This document shows positions 8,855 to 18,370 of a stretch of 64,000 bases of DNA, piece by piece. Numbering within the stretch: position 1 is the first letter of the stretch; each line of letters opens with the position of its first letter. The translations under genes were made by a program, and so were the position numbers. Source of the DNA: Amycolatopsis sp. EV170708-02-1 (GTDB taxonomy: Bacteria; Actinomycetota; Actinomycetes; Mycobacteriales; Pseudonocardiaceae); NCBI RefSeq assembly GCF_022479115.1, contig NZ_CP092497.1:1922001-1986000 (forward strand), given 5' to 3'. Below the pieces are notes generated by a model. It saw only the letters and a list, made by a program, of their open reading frames with translations, did not search any database and was not told where the DNA came from.

Positions 8855-9738
8855 GGCCGCCGAAGACACGACCGGGCGACACGATCGCACTGGTCGCCCC
8901 GGCGGGCCCGGTCCCGCCGGACCTCGTCGAGAAGGCGCTGCCAGTGCTCCGAAGCTGGGGCGTCGAGGTCCACGTCGGCGAATGCGTTCGCGCGACCTCC
9001 ACCGGCTATCTCTCGGCTTCCGACGAGGCGCGGGCCGCCGAGTTCACCCGGGCCTGGCTGGATCCGGGCGTGACCTGCGTCCTCGCCGCCCGTGGCGGCT
9101 ACGGCTCGCAACGCATGCTCGACCTGGTCGACTGGACGGCACTGAAGTCCGCCGGCCCCAAGACGTTCGCCGGATCCAGCGACGTCACCGCGCTGCACCG
9201 GGCGGTGAGTGTCCACTTGGGACTGGAGACGCTGTTCGCCCCCTTGCCCGCGACCACCCTGTTCGACGCGGTGGCCGCCGAACACCTGCGGCTGTCGTTG
9301 TTCGAACCGGAAGGCGTGCGGCTGATCACCTCGCCGACGTCGTCGCCGCTGGTGGCCGGTACGGCGACCGGAACGCTCATCGGCGGCAACCTCGCCCTGC
9401 TGACCTCCGGTCTCGGCGCGCCGGAAGCGGGCTCGGCGCGCGAGTCGATCGTCCTGCTGGAGGACGTCACCGAGAGCCTCTACCGGATCGACCGGATGCT
9501 CACCCAGCTGCTGCGTTCCGGCTGGCTCGACGGTGTTCGCGGTTTCGTGCTGGGTTCGTGGAAATCCTGCGGCGACCCCGAGGACATCCGCGCACTGATG
9601 CTCGACCGGCTCGGACCGCTCGGCGTGCCCATCGCGTGGGACTTCGGCGTCGGACACGTGCCCGCGTCTCCCACCATCCCCCTCGGCGCGCGGGCCACCC
9701 TCGACGCCGACGCGGGAACACTCCAGGTTTTGCCATAA
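8851..9738 (+). CDS. S66-family LD-carboxypeptidase
   Basis: A 295-residue protein with all S66 landmarks. The N-terminal segment is DTIALVAPAGP, then ARGGYGSQRMLD. The nucleophile segment is FAGSSDVTALH (Ser), with the Glu segment LLEDVTESLYRIDRML and the His segment GVGHVPASPTIPLG. LD-carboxypeptidases remove the terminal D-Ala from murein tetrapeptides in wall recycling; some relatives cleave self-immunity peptides such as microcin C. The GTG start overlaps the S9 stop. Confidence 0.92.
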   Translation: MRPPKTRPGDTIALVAPAGPVPPDLVEKALPVLRSWGVEVHVGECVRATSTGYLSASDEARAAEFTRAWLDPGVTCVLAARGGYGSQRMLDLVDWTALKSAGPKTFAGSSDVTALHRAVSVHLGLETLFAPLPATTLFDAVAAEHLRLSLFEPEGVRLITSPTSSPLVAGTATGTLIGGNLALLTSGLGAPEAGSARESIVLLEDVTESLYRIDRMLTQLLRSGWLDGVRGFVLGSWKSCGDPEDIRALMLDRLGPLGVPIAWDFGVGHVPASPTIPLGARATLDADAGTLQVLP

Positions 9739-9786
9739 CGGCAACGGAACTTGCGAAGACGGCCGGACCGCGGGCATCTTGCGGTC

Positions 9787-10413
9787 ATGGATTCGACACA
9801 GCAGTTCTGGGAAGACTTCTACCGGGACAAGGACCAGGTCTGGAGCGGGAAGGCGAACCCGATCCTGGTGAACGAGGTCGCCGCCCTCACCCCGGGCACG
9901 GCACTCGATCTCGGCTGCGGCGAGGGCGGTGACGCCATCTGGCTCACGCAGCAGGGCTGGCGCGTCACCGCCGTCGACATCTCGGACGTCGCGCTCGAGC
10001 GTGCCGCCGCACACGCGGCCGAAGCCGGCGTCGAGGGCATCACCTGGGAGCGCCACGACCTGGCCAAGTCGTTCCCGGAAGGTCGTTTCGACCTCGTCTC
10101 CGCGCAGTTCTTCCACTCCCCCGTGGCGGAGGACGGCGAGCGGGACAAGGCACTCCGGCGTGCCGCCGAGGCCGTCGCGCCGGGCGGGACCCTGGTGGTC
10201 GCCGGCCACGCGGGCTGGCCGACGTGGATGGACGAGCCGCCGCACAAGGACGTCCACTTCCCCACGACCGCCGAGGTCCTCGAAGCGCTGGCCTTGGCCG
10301 ACGGCGAATGGACCGTGGAGCGGCAGGAGCTGATCACGCACGACTTCCCCGGCCCGGAAGGCCAGCACGGAACGCGATCGGACAACGTGCTCCGCGTGCG
10401 CCGCTCGGGCTAG
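9787..10413 (+). CDS. Class I SAM-dependent methyltransferase
   Basis: A 208-residue protein with motif I TALDLGCGEGGDAIWL, an acidic post-I strand VTAVDISDVALE and motif IV FDLVSAQFFHSP. This layout resembles thiopurine/tellurite-type small methyltransferases (TehB-like), often active on soft nucleophiles. The substrate is unknown. The ATG giving MDSTQQFWEDFY is preferred over an upstream start that would add unconserved residues. Confidence 0.85.
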   Translation: MDSTQQFWEDFYRDKDQVWSGKANPILVNEVAALTPGTALDLGCGEGGDAIWLTQQGWRVTAVDISDVALERAAAHAAEAGVEGITWERHDLAKSFPEGRFDLVSAQFFHSPVAEDGERDKALRRAAEAVAPGGTLVVAGHAGWPTWMDEPPHKDVHFPTTAEVLEALALADGEWTVERQELITHDFPGPEGQHGTRSDNVLRVRRSG

Positions 10414-10427
10414 GTACCGTCACGGGC

Positions 10428-10844
10428 ATGCGGATGACGCCTGCCGAAGCCCGGTCACGGTTCGAAGGCGAGCGGATCGCGCGGCTCGCGACGGCCGGCT
10501 CGGACGGTGTCCCCCATCTCGTGCCGGTGACGTTCGTCGTCGAAGGCGATTCGGTGGCCTTCGCGATCGACCACAAGCCGAAGAGTACGACGGCGTTGCG
10601 GCGGCTGAAGAACATCGCGGAGAACCCTGCCGTCGGGTTCCTGACCGACCGCTACGACGAGGACTGGGCCGGGCTGTGGTGGGCTCGGGCGGACGGCGTC
10701 GCCCGGGTGCTGACGGATCCCGACGAGCAGGCGCTGCCGGTGCGGCTGCTTCGGGAGAAGTATCCGCAGTACGAGACGCAGCCGGCTCCGCATGCCGTGG
10801 TGAGCACGCTCATTCACTCGTGGAGCGGGTGGCGGGCTTCCTGA
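10428..10844 (+). CDS. PPOX-class F420-dependent oxidoreductase (TIGR03668 type)
   Basis: A 138-residue split-barrel protein. The start MRMTPAEARSRFEGERIARLAT and the central FAIDHKPKSTTALRRLKNI match the actinobacterial TIGR03668 subgroup, assigned to F420 binding. LWWARADGVARV forms the later barrel strand. It follows the methyltransferase by 14 bases, possibly co-transcribed. Substrate unknown. Confidence 0.85.
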   Translation: MRMTPAEARSRFEGERIARLATAGSDGVPHLVPVTFVVEGDSVAFAIDHKPKSTTALRRLKNIAENPAVGFLTDRYDEDWAGLWWARADGVARVLTDPDEQALPVRLLREKYPQYETQPAPHAVVSTLIHSWSGWRAS

Positions 10845-10855
10845 GCTTCTTTTTC

Positions 10856-10886
10856 GGCTTTGTTGCCGTTCTACGACAACAAAGCC
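10856..10886. terminator. Hairpin after the PPOX gene
   Basis: Ten-base perfect arms GGCTTTGTTG / CAACAAAGCC starting 12 bases after the stop. A TTCTTTTT run precedes the stem, giving a weak bidirectional signal between convergent genes. Confidence 0.65.
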
Positions 10887-10926
10887 TTCGCCCTGCCGTA
10901 TAGGTCGTTATACACTTCGAGTTGGA

Positions 10927-10975
10927 CGTGAAGGCCTCCTTGAGGGACCCAGAGTCCCTGAAGGAGGCCTTCACG
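10927..10975. repeat. Family A intergenic palindrome, copy 2
   Basis: Fifteen-base perfect arms (10927-10941 / 10961-10975) with the GTGAAGGCCTCCTT core, plus a nested stem AGGGAC / GTCCCT at 10943-10948 / 10954-10959. Same family as 1628 and 11020. Confidence 0.85.
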
Positions 10976-11019
10976 GAACGCCGGCTCGCCTCAGGAGTCA
11001 CAACCGCTCCCCCAGAACG

Positions 11020-11070
11020 CCGTGAGGGCCTCCTTCCCTACCCTGAAGGTAGTGAAGGAGGCCCTCACGG
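11020..11070. repeat. Family A intergenic palindrome, copy 3
   Basis: Sixteen-base perfect arms (11020-11035 / 11055-11070). The core is changed on both sides together (GTGAGGGCCTCCTT / AAGGAGGCCCTCAC), a compensated substitution that argues for selection on pairing. Nested CTACC / GGTAG as in copy 1. It ends 8 bases before the mptB stop. Confidence 0.85.
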
Positions 11071-11077
11071 ACCAAAG

Positions 11078-12637
11078 TCAGGACCGGGGTGCCTCAGCGG
11101 GCAGGAACTGCTCCGTCGGCTTCCCCCGCCAGGCGGCGATGATCCCCAGCGGATCCGGCCGCAGCAGCGAAGCGGCCGCGTACACGCTCGCCGCGACGAC
11201 ACCGGCCATGAACCACCAGTCGTACAGCGCCTGCTCCCCCGTCGGGTAGTAGACCAGCGTCACGAACACCGACACGGCGACGACCACCGCGAGGTTCCGG
11301 CGGCGCCATTCGAAGGCCGACAGGACCACGAAACCCCAGGTCAGGTACCACGGCAGCGAGGGCGGCGGGACGATCGCGCCGGCCAGCAGGACGATCGCCA
11401 TCCGGTGGATCGCCGGGTTGCCGCCGTCGCGGGCGAGCCACCACTGGCGGCCGGCGAAGACGAACAGGCCGACCATCGCGATCGCACGGAACACCGTGAC
11501 GAACGGCGAGACCTCGACGTCGATCACCAGGTTCACCAGCGAGTAGAAGATCTCGCCGATCCCGGTCGGGAAGTTCATCCAGTTCGCGATGAGCGTCGGC
11601 GCCTTGAGGCCGGTCAGCCAGCCCAGGTTGAACGAACCGAGCGAAAGCCAGGTGCCCACGACGAACACCGGCAGGAAGATCCCGACCGACGCGGCGCCCG
11701 CGCGGAAGAAGTTGACCACCTTCCGGTCGCCGGGCAGGTGGTTCGCCCATACCCAGACCAGGAACGGCAGCGCCCACGCCGCGGTGGGCTTGATCAGCAT
11801 GCCGATGGTGACCAGGACGATCGCGACGACATGCCTGCGTTCCAACGCCGCCAGCACGCCCACGGTGAGGAAGCCGAGCATCAGCAGGTCGTTGTGCGGG
11901 CCGCCGACGAGGTGGATCACCGTCATCGGGCTGGCGATGGCGAGCCACAGGGTGATCGGCAGTTTGCCGCCGAGGTGCTTGACCAGCCGCGGCAGTGACC
12001 ACAGCATTCCGGCCAGGCCGATCATCAGCACCAGCCGGGTCGCGATGACACCGGCGATCATGTCGTTGCCGGTGACCGAGATGATCCCCTTGGCGACCAG
12101 CAGGAACAGCGGGCCGTACGGCGCGGGGGTGGTCTGCCACAGCGGGTGGACGTTCTGCACGACGTCCGGCAGCACGGTCAGCTCGGCCGGGCCGTTGGCG
12201 TACGGGTCGAGCCCGTGCAACAGCTGCGCGCCCTGCGCGAGGTAGGAGAAGACGTCGCGGGTGAACAGCGGCGGCGACACCAGCAGCGGCGCCATCCAGC
12301 AGGCGGCGGCGATGACGATCGGGCGGCTGCCGATGCGGCCGGCGAGCGCATAGCGGCCCAGCCGGACCCACGCCCAGATGATCAGCGCGAAGCCCGTGTA
12401 GAGCATCACGTTGGCGAGGATGCGACCGTGGCCGTAGCGGATCCACGACAGCGGCCCGTGCCCCAGGATCGGGTCACGGATGAGGATGCCACCGGCGCCG
12501 AGCGCCGCCAGCATCAGCAGCGTGCTGCCGATGGTCCCCATCGCGATGGTGCGGTACGGGAACCGGGAAGGCACCCGTAGCCGCTCGCCGAGGGAACCGG
12601 CCGAGGGCGTCTGCTGGGGGTCTGTCGTGGTCGCCAT
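11078..12637 (-). CDS. mptB: Polyprenol-phosphomannose-dependent alpha-1,6-mannosyltransferase (MptB-like)
   Basis: A 519-residue integral membrane protein with about 13 hydrophobic segments and no soluble domain. The first outer loop carries PPLFTRDVFSYLAQG, holding the acidic pair typical of GT-C enzymes. HLVGGPHNDLLMLG and WQTTPAPYGPLFL are further hallmarks of the MptA/MptB family. These enzymes start or extend the alpha-1,6-mannan backbone of lipomannan on the outer membrane face using polyprenyl-phosphate mannose. The symbol is by family resemblance. Convergent with the PPOX gene. Confidence 0.82.
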   Translation of the reverse strand: MATTTDPQQTPSAGSLGERLRVPSRFPYRTIAMGTIGSTLLMLAALGAGGILIRDPILGHGPLSWIRYGHGRILANVMLYTGFALIIWAWVRLGRYALAGRIGSRPIVIAAACWMAPLLVSPPLFTRDVFSYLAQGAQLLHGLDPYANGPAELTVLPDVVQNVHPLWQTTPAPYGPLFLLVAKGIISVTGNDMIAGVIATRLVLMIGLAGMLWSLPRLVKHLGGKLPITLWLAIASPMTVIHLVGGPHNDLLMLGFLTVGVLAALERRHVVAIVLVTIGMLIKPTAAWALPFLVWVWANHLPGDRKVVNFFRAGAASVGIFLPVFVVGTWLSLGSFNLGWLTGLKAPTLIANWMNFPTGIGEIFYSLVNLVIDVEVSPFVTVFRAIAMVGLFVFAGRQWWLARDGGNPAIHRMAIVLLAGAIVPPPSLPWYLTWGFVVLSAFEWRRRNLAVVVAVSVFVTLVYYPTGEQALYDWWFMAGVVAASVYAAASLLRPDPLGIIAAWRGKPTEQFLPAEAPRS

Positions 12638-12651
12638 TTCGAGATTGGAGG

Positions 12652-14322
12652 TTACACACCGCGCCTGTGCGTGTGCGCGGCAATGGGGGTTTCCCGCGCC
12701 GTTCCACCGGGCAACGCGGCGAGCAGCGACTTCGTGTAGTCGTGCTTCGGGTCCAGCAGGACCTCCTCCACCGTGCCGACCTCCACCAGCTCGCCGCGGT
12801 ACATCACGGCGACCCGGTCGGCGATGTTCCAGGCCAGCCCGAGGTCGTGGGTGATCACGAGCCCGGCGAGACCGAGTTCACGCCGCAGTCGCAGCAACAG
12901 CGCGAGGATCTCCCCTCGCACCGACGCGTCGAGCGAGGCCACCGGTTCGTCCGCCACGATCACGCCGGGGTCGAGCGCGAGCGCGCCCGCGATGACGACC
13001 CGCTGCCGCTGCCCGCCGGACAGCTCGTGCGGAAGCCGGTCGAGGAACTTCCCCGCGGGCCGGAGTTCGGCCGCTTCCAGAGCCTTGATGACGATCTCGT
13101 GCTCGTTCGCGCCCATCCCGTGGATGCGCGGGCCCTCCGCGACGGCCTCGTACACCGTGTGGTTCGGGTTCAGCGCGCTCGTCGGGTCCTGCAGTACGAG
13201 CTGGACCTGCCGCCGGTACGCCTTGAGCCCGGCGCCGCCGAGCGGGACCGGCTTGCCGTCGTATCGCACCGCACCGGAGTCGGGTTTCTGCAGCCCGAGC
13301 AGCGTCCGGGCCAGCGTCGTCTTTCCGGAGCCGGACTGGCCGACGAGTGCGACGATCTCGTCCTTCCGCACCTGGAGGCTCACCCCGGCGACGGCGTTGA
13401 TCCGCTTCCCGGTGCGGTCGCGGAAGCTGACGCGCAGGTCTTCGGCCTCCAGCAACGCAGGCTGATCGCCACTGCGTTCCGGCTCCGGTGGCAGCGGCGT
13501 GCTGGTCGCAGGCGCGAACCGGGACACCGGGTCTCCGACGGTCGGGAACGCGGCCGCCAGCGCCTTGCTGTGCTCGTGCTGAGGCGCGCTCATCAGTTCC
13601 GCGCTCGGCCGCTCCTCGACGATCTCACCGTCGTACATCACCGCGATCCGGCGGCAGGTCGCGGCGAGCACCGACAGGTCGTGACTGATCATGATCAGCC
13701 CGATCCCCTGTTCGGCGACGAGCCTGCCCAGCAGGTCCAGCACCTGGGCCTGGACGACGACGTCGAGCGCGGTCGTCGGCTCGTCCGCGATGATCAGCCG
13801 CGGCGAACACGCCAGCGCCATCGCGATCATGACGCGCTGCTTCTGGCCACCGGACAGTTCGTGCGGGTACGCCCCGGCCCGGCCGGGCGGAAGGTCGACC
13901 TGTTCGAGCAGTTCCTTGACCTTGGCCTGGATCTCGCCGTCCGAAAGCGCCTTGCCGCCGGGCGGGTGCAGCCGGATCGGCTCCGCGATCTGCTCGCCGA
14001 TCTTCCGCACGGGGTTGAGCGCGTGCATCGCGCCCTGGAACACGACCGAGGCCTCGGCCCAGCGCACCGCGCGCAGCCTGCCCCACTTCATGGCCGTGAC
14101 GTCTTCACCGTCCAGCAGGATCTCGCCGCTGACCTTCGCCGACCGCGGGAGCAGCCGCAGCACGCTCATCGCGACCGTCGACTTCCCCGACCCCGACTCC
14201 CCCGCGACGCCGAGGGTGTCGCCGGGTTCGAGCACGAGGTCGACACCCCGGACGGCGGCGACCTCGCCGCTTCCGGTGGCGTACGTGACGCCGAGGTTCT
14301 TCAGTTCCAGCAAGGGGCTCAT
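12652..14322 (-). CDS. Dipeptide/oligopeptide ABC importer, fused double ATPase (DppD-DppF type)
   Basis: A 556-residue protein with two complete ABC domains. The first has Walker A GESGSGKST, signature LSGGQKQR and Walker B LIIADEPTT. The second, from about residue 265, has GQSGSGKTT, LSGGQRQR and VIVADEPVA. This fuses the two ATPases that are separate in E. coli Dpp/Opp. The ATG overlaps the stop of the permease gene by ATGA. Last gene of the importer operon. Confidence 0.92.
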   Translation of the reverse strand: MSPLLELKNLGVTYATGSGEVAAVRGVDLVLEPGDTLGVAGESGSGKSTVAMSVLRLLPRSAKVSGEILLDGEDVTAMKWGRLRAVRWAEASVVFQGAMHALNPVRKIGEQIAEPIRLHPPGGKALSDGEIQAKVKELLEQVDLPPGRAGAYPHELSGGQKQRVMIAMALACSPRLIIADEPTTALDVVVQAQVLDLLGRLVAEQGIGLIMISHDLSVLAATCRRIAVMYDGEIVEERPSAELMSAPQHEHSKALAAAFPTVGDPVSRFAPATSTPLPPEPERSGDQPALLEAEDLRVSFRDRTGKRINAVAGVSLQVRKDEIVALVGQSGSGKTTLARTLLGLQKPDSGAVRYDGKPVPLGGAGLKAYRRQVQLVLQDPTSALNPNHTVYEAVAEGPRIHGMGANEHEIVIKALEAAELRPAGKFLDRLPHELSGGQRQRVVIAGALALDPGVIVADEPVASLDASVRGEILALLLRLRRELGLAGLVITHDLGLAWNIADRVAVMYRGELVEVGTVEEVLLDPKHDYTKSLLAALPGGTARETPIAAHTHRRGV

Positions 14323-15224
14323 GAGTGCTGTCCCTTCAGGCGCGGGTTCAGCACGGTCTCCAGCGCGCGTCCGACGAGGGTGAAGGCGAGGACGACCACG
14401 ACGATCGCGACCCCCGGCGGCAGCAGGTTCCACCAGGCGCCCTTGCTGATCGCACCGTTGTTCAGCGCGGTCTGCAGCATGGCTCCCCAGGAGACGGTGT
14501 TCGGATTGCCGACACCGAGGAAGGCCAGCGTCGCGTCCGCGATGACCGCGTTGCCCACGACGAGTGTGGTGTTGGCCAGCACGAGCGGCATGACACCGGG
14601 CAGGACGTGCTTGCCGACGATGTGCAGATGTCCGCCACCGAGCGCCTTCGCACGCTCGATGTACGGACGGCCTTCGATCGTCAACGTCTGCGCACGGACC
14701 AGCCGCGCGGTGCTCGGCCAGGCGGTGACGCCGATGGCGACGATCACCGTCATCGCGCCCTGCTCCAGCACCGAGGCCAAGGCCACGGCGAGGACGAGCG
14801 ACGGCAGAACCAGGAAGAAGTCCGTGAACCGCAGCAACAGTCCGGACAGCCAGCCACCAAAGTGCGCGGCAGCGATCCCGATGATCGTGCCGATCAGCAC
14901 CGAGAGGAAGGCCGCCGAGAACCCGACGAGCAGGGAGATCCGCGCGCCCCAGAACGTCATCAGCAGCACCGAGCGGCCATCGATGTCGGTGCCCAGCCAG
15001 AATTCCCCGCTGGGCGGGTTCAGCGAACCGCCATGGGCCTTGGTGACGTCGAGACCGGATTCGTCCGAGATCACCGGCGCGAGGATGGCCAGCACGGTGA
15101 GGATGCCGAGGAAGGCGAGCCCGAACACGCCCGCCTTGTTCGTCGTGAACTCGTGCCAGCGCTTCGCCACTGCCTCGCGGCGTCGGCGCCAGACGATCGA
15201 ACCGGGTTTTTCCGCAGTGGTCAT
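14319..15224 (-). CDS. Dipeptide-type ABC transporter permease (DppC-like)
   Basis: A 301-residue membrane protein. Its N-terminal helix is followed by a long outer loop (residues 55-85) containing EFWLGTDIDGRSVL, the DppC/OppC signature. The BPD-transporter EAA-type loop appears as YIERAKALGGGHLHIVGKHVLP, which contacts the ATPase. It is flanked on both sides by 4-base ATGA overlaps with DppB and the ATPase. Confidence 0.92.
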   Translation of the reverse strand: MTTAEKPGSIVWRRRREAVAKRWHEFTTNKAGVFGLAFLGILTVLAILAPVISDESGLDVTKAHGGSLNPPSGEFWLGTDIDGRSVLLMTFWGARISLLVGFSAAFLSVLIGTIIGIAAAHFGGWLSGLLLRFTDFFLVLPSLVLAVALASVLEQGAMTVIVAIGVTAWPSTARLVRAQTLTIEGRPYIERAKALGGGHLHIVGKHVLPGVMPLVLANTTLVVGNAVIADATLAFLGVGNPNTVSWGAMLQTALNNGAISKGAWWNLLPPGVAIVVVVLAFTLVGRALETVLNPRLKGQHS

Positions 15225-16252
15225 GCCGTCCGCACCCTGGGGTCGAGCACGCGGTAGAGCAACTCCGCGAGCAGGTTCATCAGCACCACCGCGCCGGCCA
15301 GGGTGACGAAGACTCCTTGCAGGACAGGCAGATCAGGTCCGCGGAGCGCTTCGTAGAGCAGCTGCCCGAGCCCCGGCCAGCTGAACACGGCCTCGACCGA
15401 GACCGCGCCCGAGACGACCATGCCGAACTGCATGAAGACCAGCGTCACCGTCGGCAGGAGGGCATTGGGCACGGCGTGCCGTTTGCGCACCAGGTCGTCG
15501 CGCAGGCCCTTGGCCCGTGCGGTGGTGAGGTAGTCCGAGTTCATCTCGCCGATCAACGACGACCGCATGACCAGCATGTACTGGGCGTAGAACACCACCA
15601 GCAGGGTCACGCACGGCAGCACCAGATGGTGGAGAACGTCGAGTCCTTCGCTGAAGAAGCCCGGCGCGACGTCCGGGGAATGCATGCCCCGGCTGGGAAA
15701 GAGCCCGTCGGTGGCCACCAGCAGCATGAGCCCGAGCCAGAACTGCGGGACCGACCACAGGGTCAGCGCGAGTCCGGTTTGGGCCTTGTCGAATCCGCTC
15801 CCCCGGCGCCAGCCCGCGCGGATGCCGAGCCACAGGCCGAGCGCGACCGCGAGCACCGTCGCGCTGCCGACGAGCAGGATCGTCGGCCACAACCGCTCGC
15901 CGATCATGTCGAAGACCGGGCGCCGCTGCAGGTACGAGACCCCCATGTCGCCCTGGAGCAGGCCGACGATGTAGTCCCAGAACTGCTGCAGCAGCGGCTT
16001 GTCCACGCCCATCTGCGCGCGCAGCTCCGCCATCATCTTCGGATCGGTCGGCCGGTCGCGGACCATGAACCGCACGGGATCACCGGGCAGCGTCCGGAAC
16101 AGGAAGAACCCGAGCACGACGACGAGCGCGAGGCTCGCCAGCGCGCCGCCGATCTTGGAGAGCACGAACCGGGCGGTGCCGGTCCCGCCCCGGCGCTCGT
16201 CGGGATCGACGAGCGCCGGGGATTGGTCGAGGGAACTGAGTGCTTCGGTCAA
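15221..16252 (-). CDS. Dipeptide-type ABC transporter permease (DppB-like)
   Basis: A 343-residue membrane protein with six predicted helices. The DppB landmark FFLFRTLPGDPVRFMV follows the first helix. The ATPase-contact loop reads YLTTARAKGLRDDLVRKRHAVPNAL. A 25-30-residue N-terminal extension precedes the first helix. It starts 10 bases after the binding-protein stop and overlaps DppC by ATGA. Confidence 0.92.
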   Translation of the reverse strand: MTEALSSLDQSPALVDPDERRGGTGTARFVLSKIGGALASLALVVVLGFFLFRTLPGDPVRFMVRDRPTDPKMMAELRAQMGVDKPLLQQFWDYIVGLLQGDMGVSYLQRRPVFDMIGERLWPTILLVGSATVLAVALGLWLGIRAGWRRGSGFDKAQTGLALTLWSVPQFWLGLMLLVATDGLFPSRGMHSPDVAPGFFSEGLDVLHHLVLPCVTLLVVFYAQYMLVMRSSLIGEMNSDYLTTARAKGLRDDLVRKRHAVPNALLPTVTLVFMQFGMVVSGAVSVEAVFSWPGLGQLLYEALRGPDLPVLQGVFVTLAGAVVLMNLLAELLYRVLDPRVRTA

Positions 16253-16261
16253 CGCGGTCCT

Positions 16262-18087
16262 TTACTCCCGGTCGTCGGCCGACTTGCCGCGCCGCCCGAG
16301 CAGCACGCCGCCGCCGACGAGCACCACGAGCACGACCGCGCCGATGCCGATCCACAATCCGGTGTTGCTGCTTTCCTCGGCGGCGGCCGCTGCCGCGTCG
16401 GCCGGGGTGGCGCCGTAGACGCCCCAGTAGCCGGACTGCTCGAGGATCGCGCCGTCGGGCTGCGGCTGCTTGGTGAACGAGGAGAACTTGTCCGACCGGT
16501 ACGCCTCGAGCACGTTGTCGTAGTCGAGGACGACGTCGACGTACTCCCCCGCCAGCACGGCCTGCGCCTGCTTGACGAGCTCGGCGCGCTTCGCCGGGTC
16601 GAACTCGGTCAGCTGCTTCTTGTACAGGTCTTCGTAGCGCGGGTCGCAGAAGAACGTCGCCGAGCTGCCGCCGTTGCCCTCGGCGTTCGGGCGGCCGGCG
16701 CAGGTGTTGAGGCTCAGGGCGTAATCGGGGTCGGGCGAGGTGCCGTAGCCGGAGATCGCGAGGTCGTAGTTGCCCGCGGTGGTGCGGTCGTCCAGTTCGT
16801 CGTCGGAGACGAGCTCCTGCTTGACGCCGATACCGACGTCCTTGAGCCAGCCGGTCAGGAACTGCGCCACCCGCTGGTCGAACGGCCGGTTGGCGTGCCC
16901 GGCGAGGCGGAACTCCAGCTTCGCGCCACCGGGGCGACGCGGATCCCGTCCGCGCCCTTGGCGTAGCCGGCCTGGTCGAGCGTGGCGTTCGCGGCCGCGA
17001 TGTCGAACTTGGTCTTCTCCGCGTCCGACGGGGTCCAGGTGTAGGCCTTGTAGATCGCCGGCACGACGCCGGTCCCGGGCTGGCCGTAGCCGTTCATCAC
17101 CTTTTCGACGATGGTGTTGGTGTCGACGGCCTGCGCGATCGCCTTGCGGACGCGGAGATCCTTGAGGATCGGGTTCCCGTCACCGATCGGCTGGTCGAGG
17201 ACGTTCTTGACGCCGAAGTTGATGATGAGCTCGTTGTACCGGCGGCCCGGCGCCTTGTTCGTCGTGATGTTCTTCTCGCCCTTGAGCGCGTCGAACTGCG
17301 TCGGCGTGAGGCGGTTGATGACGTCGACCTCGCCCTGCTTCAACGCGTTGACCGCCGCCTCGGCGTCCTTGAACTGCAGCAGCTGCAGCTCGTCGACCTT
17401 CGGCGCGCCGCGCCAATAGTCCTTGTTCGCCTTGAACTTCACGAACTCGTTCTTCTTGTACTCGGTCAGCAGGTACGGCCCGCTGCCGACGCCGACCACG
17501 GCCATGTCGTCGGTCGAGGGGGCGTTGAGATCCTTGATCGGCTCCCAGATGTGCTTGGGCACGATCGGGACGTCGAGCGAGGTCATGCTCGACTGCGGGG
17601 CCTTGGTCTTGATGACGAGCGTCTTGTCGTCCGGCGCCGACACCGAGGCGAAGTTGGTGACGTAGCTGCCGTTCGCGGTGCGGGCGTTCTCGTCGTCGAG
17701 CATCCGCTGGAAGGTGTACGCGGGGTCCTGCGCGGTGATCGGCTTGCCGTCGGACCACTTCATCCCCTGGCGGATGGTGAAGGTCCAGGTGAGCTTGTCG
17801 TCCGACGTCTTCCACGACTCCGCGATCCCGCCGGTGGGCTGGGTGTCCTCGGCCGAAGGCAGGGTCAGGAACTCGTAGTTGAACCGGCCGACCTGGGTCG
17901 ACGCCGCCAGCTGGGCGGTGAAGGGGTTCAGGTGGTCGATGCCGGTCGTGAGCGCCACCCGGAGGACCTTGCCCTGCTGCTGTGCCGCCGCGGCGGGCAC
18001 GAAAGGCACCGTCGCGACCGCCGAAGCGGCGAGGACGGCGACCACGCGAAGACCACGTCGTCGCCTCGGAAAACGCTCTGTGCGCAC
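16262..18087 (-). pseudogene. Peptide-type ABC substrate-binding protein, broken by a single-base frameshift
   Basis: The GTG start (VRTERFPRRRRG) leads into a signal peptide ending PAAAAQQQ. An SBP_bac_5 domain follows (HLNPFTAQ ... MKWSDGKPITAQD ... FKANKDYWRGAP). Near 16929-16934 the frame is lost: codons for IRVAP continue as junk. Adding one base in the CCCCGG run restores GGAKLEFRLAG and joins the second half (QFLTGWLKDVGI ... GYGTSPDPDY). The total length is one base short of a multiple of three. The C-terminus has an extra membrane helix (residues near WIGIGAVVLVVLVGG) and a basic tail, unusual for a binding protein and suggesting a tail anchor. First gene of the importer operon. Confidence 0.85.
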
Positions 18088-18245
18088 GAAGACCACCCCA
18101 TCGAAACTCGCTGTAACCCAACCCCCGAGGCGGAAAAGTAACCACATGTCGCGGTAACCGCGCAATGACTCGCCAATACCGATCGTGCACGGCGGATGTC
18201 GTCGCGTGGTCGACAGCTACTTTACGTCTCGCCAACGTTGCACAG

Positions 18246-18276
18246 TGTCACCATTTCGGCGCGCGAAACGGCGACA
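18246..18276. promoter_or_regulatory. Imperfect inverted repeat upstream of the importer operon
   Basis: TGTC-CC-TTTCG-CG half-sites face each other (18246-18261 / 18262-18276) with three mismatches, about 160 bases upstream of the binding-protein start. Possibly an operator of the importer; no regulator gene is adjacent. The rest of 18088-18437 shows no gene on either strand. Confidence 0.35.
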
Positions 18277-18370
18277 CGTGCAGTGTCCTGGGTATTCAAG
18301 GGAAGCGGGCTTGCAGAAGCCTTGCGCGCGATGATGCCCAATCGATACGTGCGACGAAGTGGGAGCAAAG

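Noticed and set aside
6806..8890. 694-codon ORF antisense to the S9 peptidase
   Set aside because: Low-complexity Arg/Gly/Val translation with no family match; a shadow of G/C-biased third positions of the peptidase gene.
12667..15306. 879-codon plus-strand ORF across the ABC importer genes
   Set aside because: Runs through three well-supported minus-strand genes; translation is Arg/His/Pro-rich without domains.
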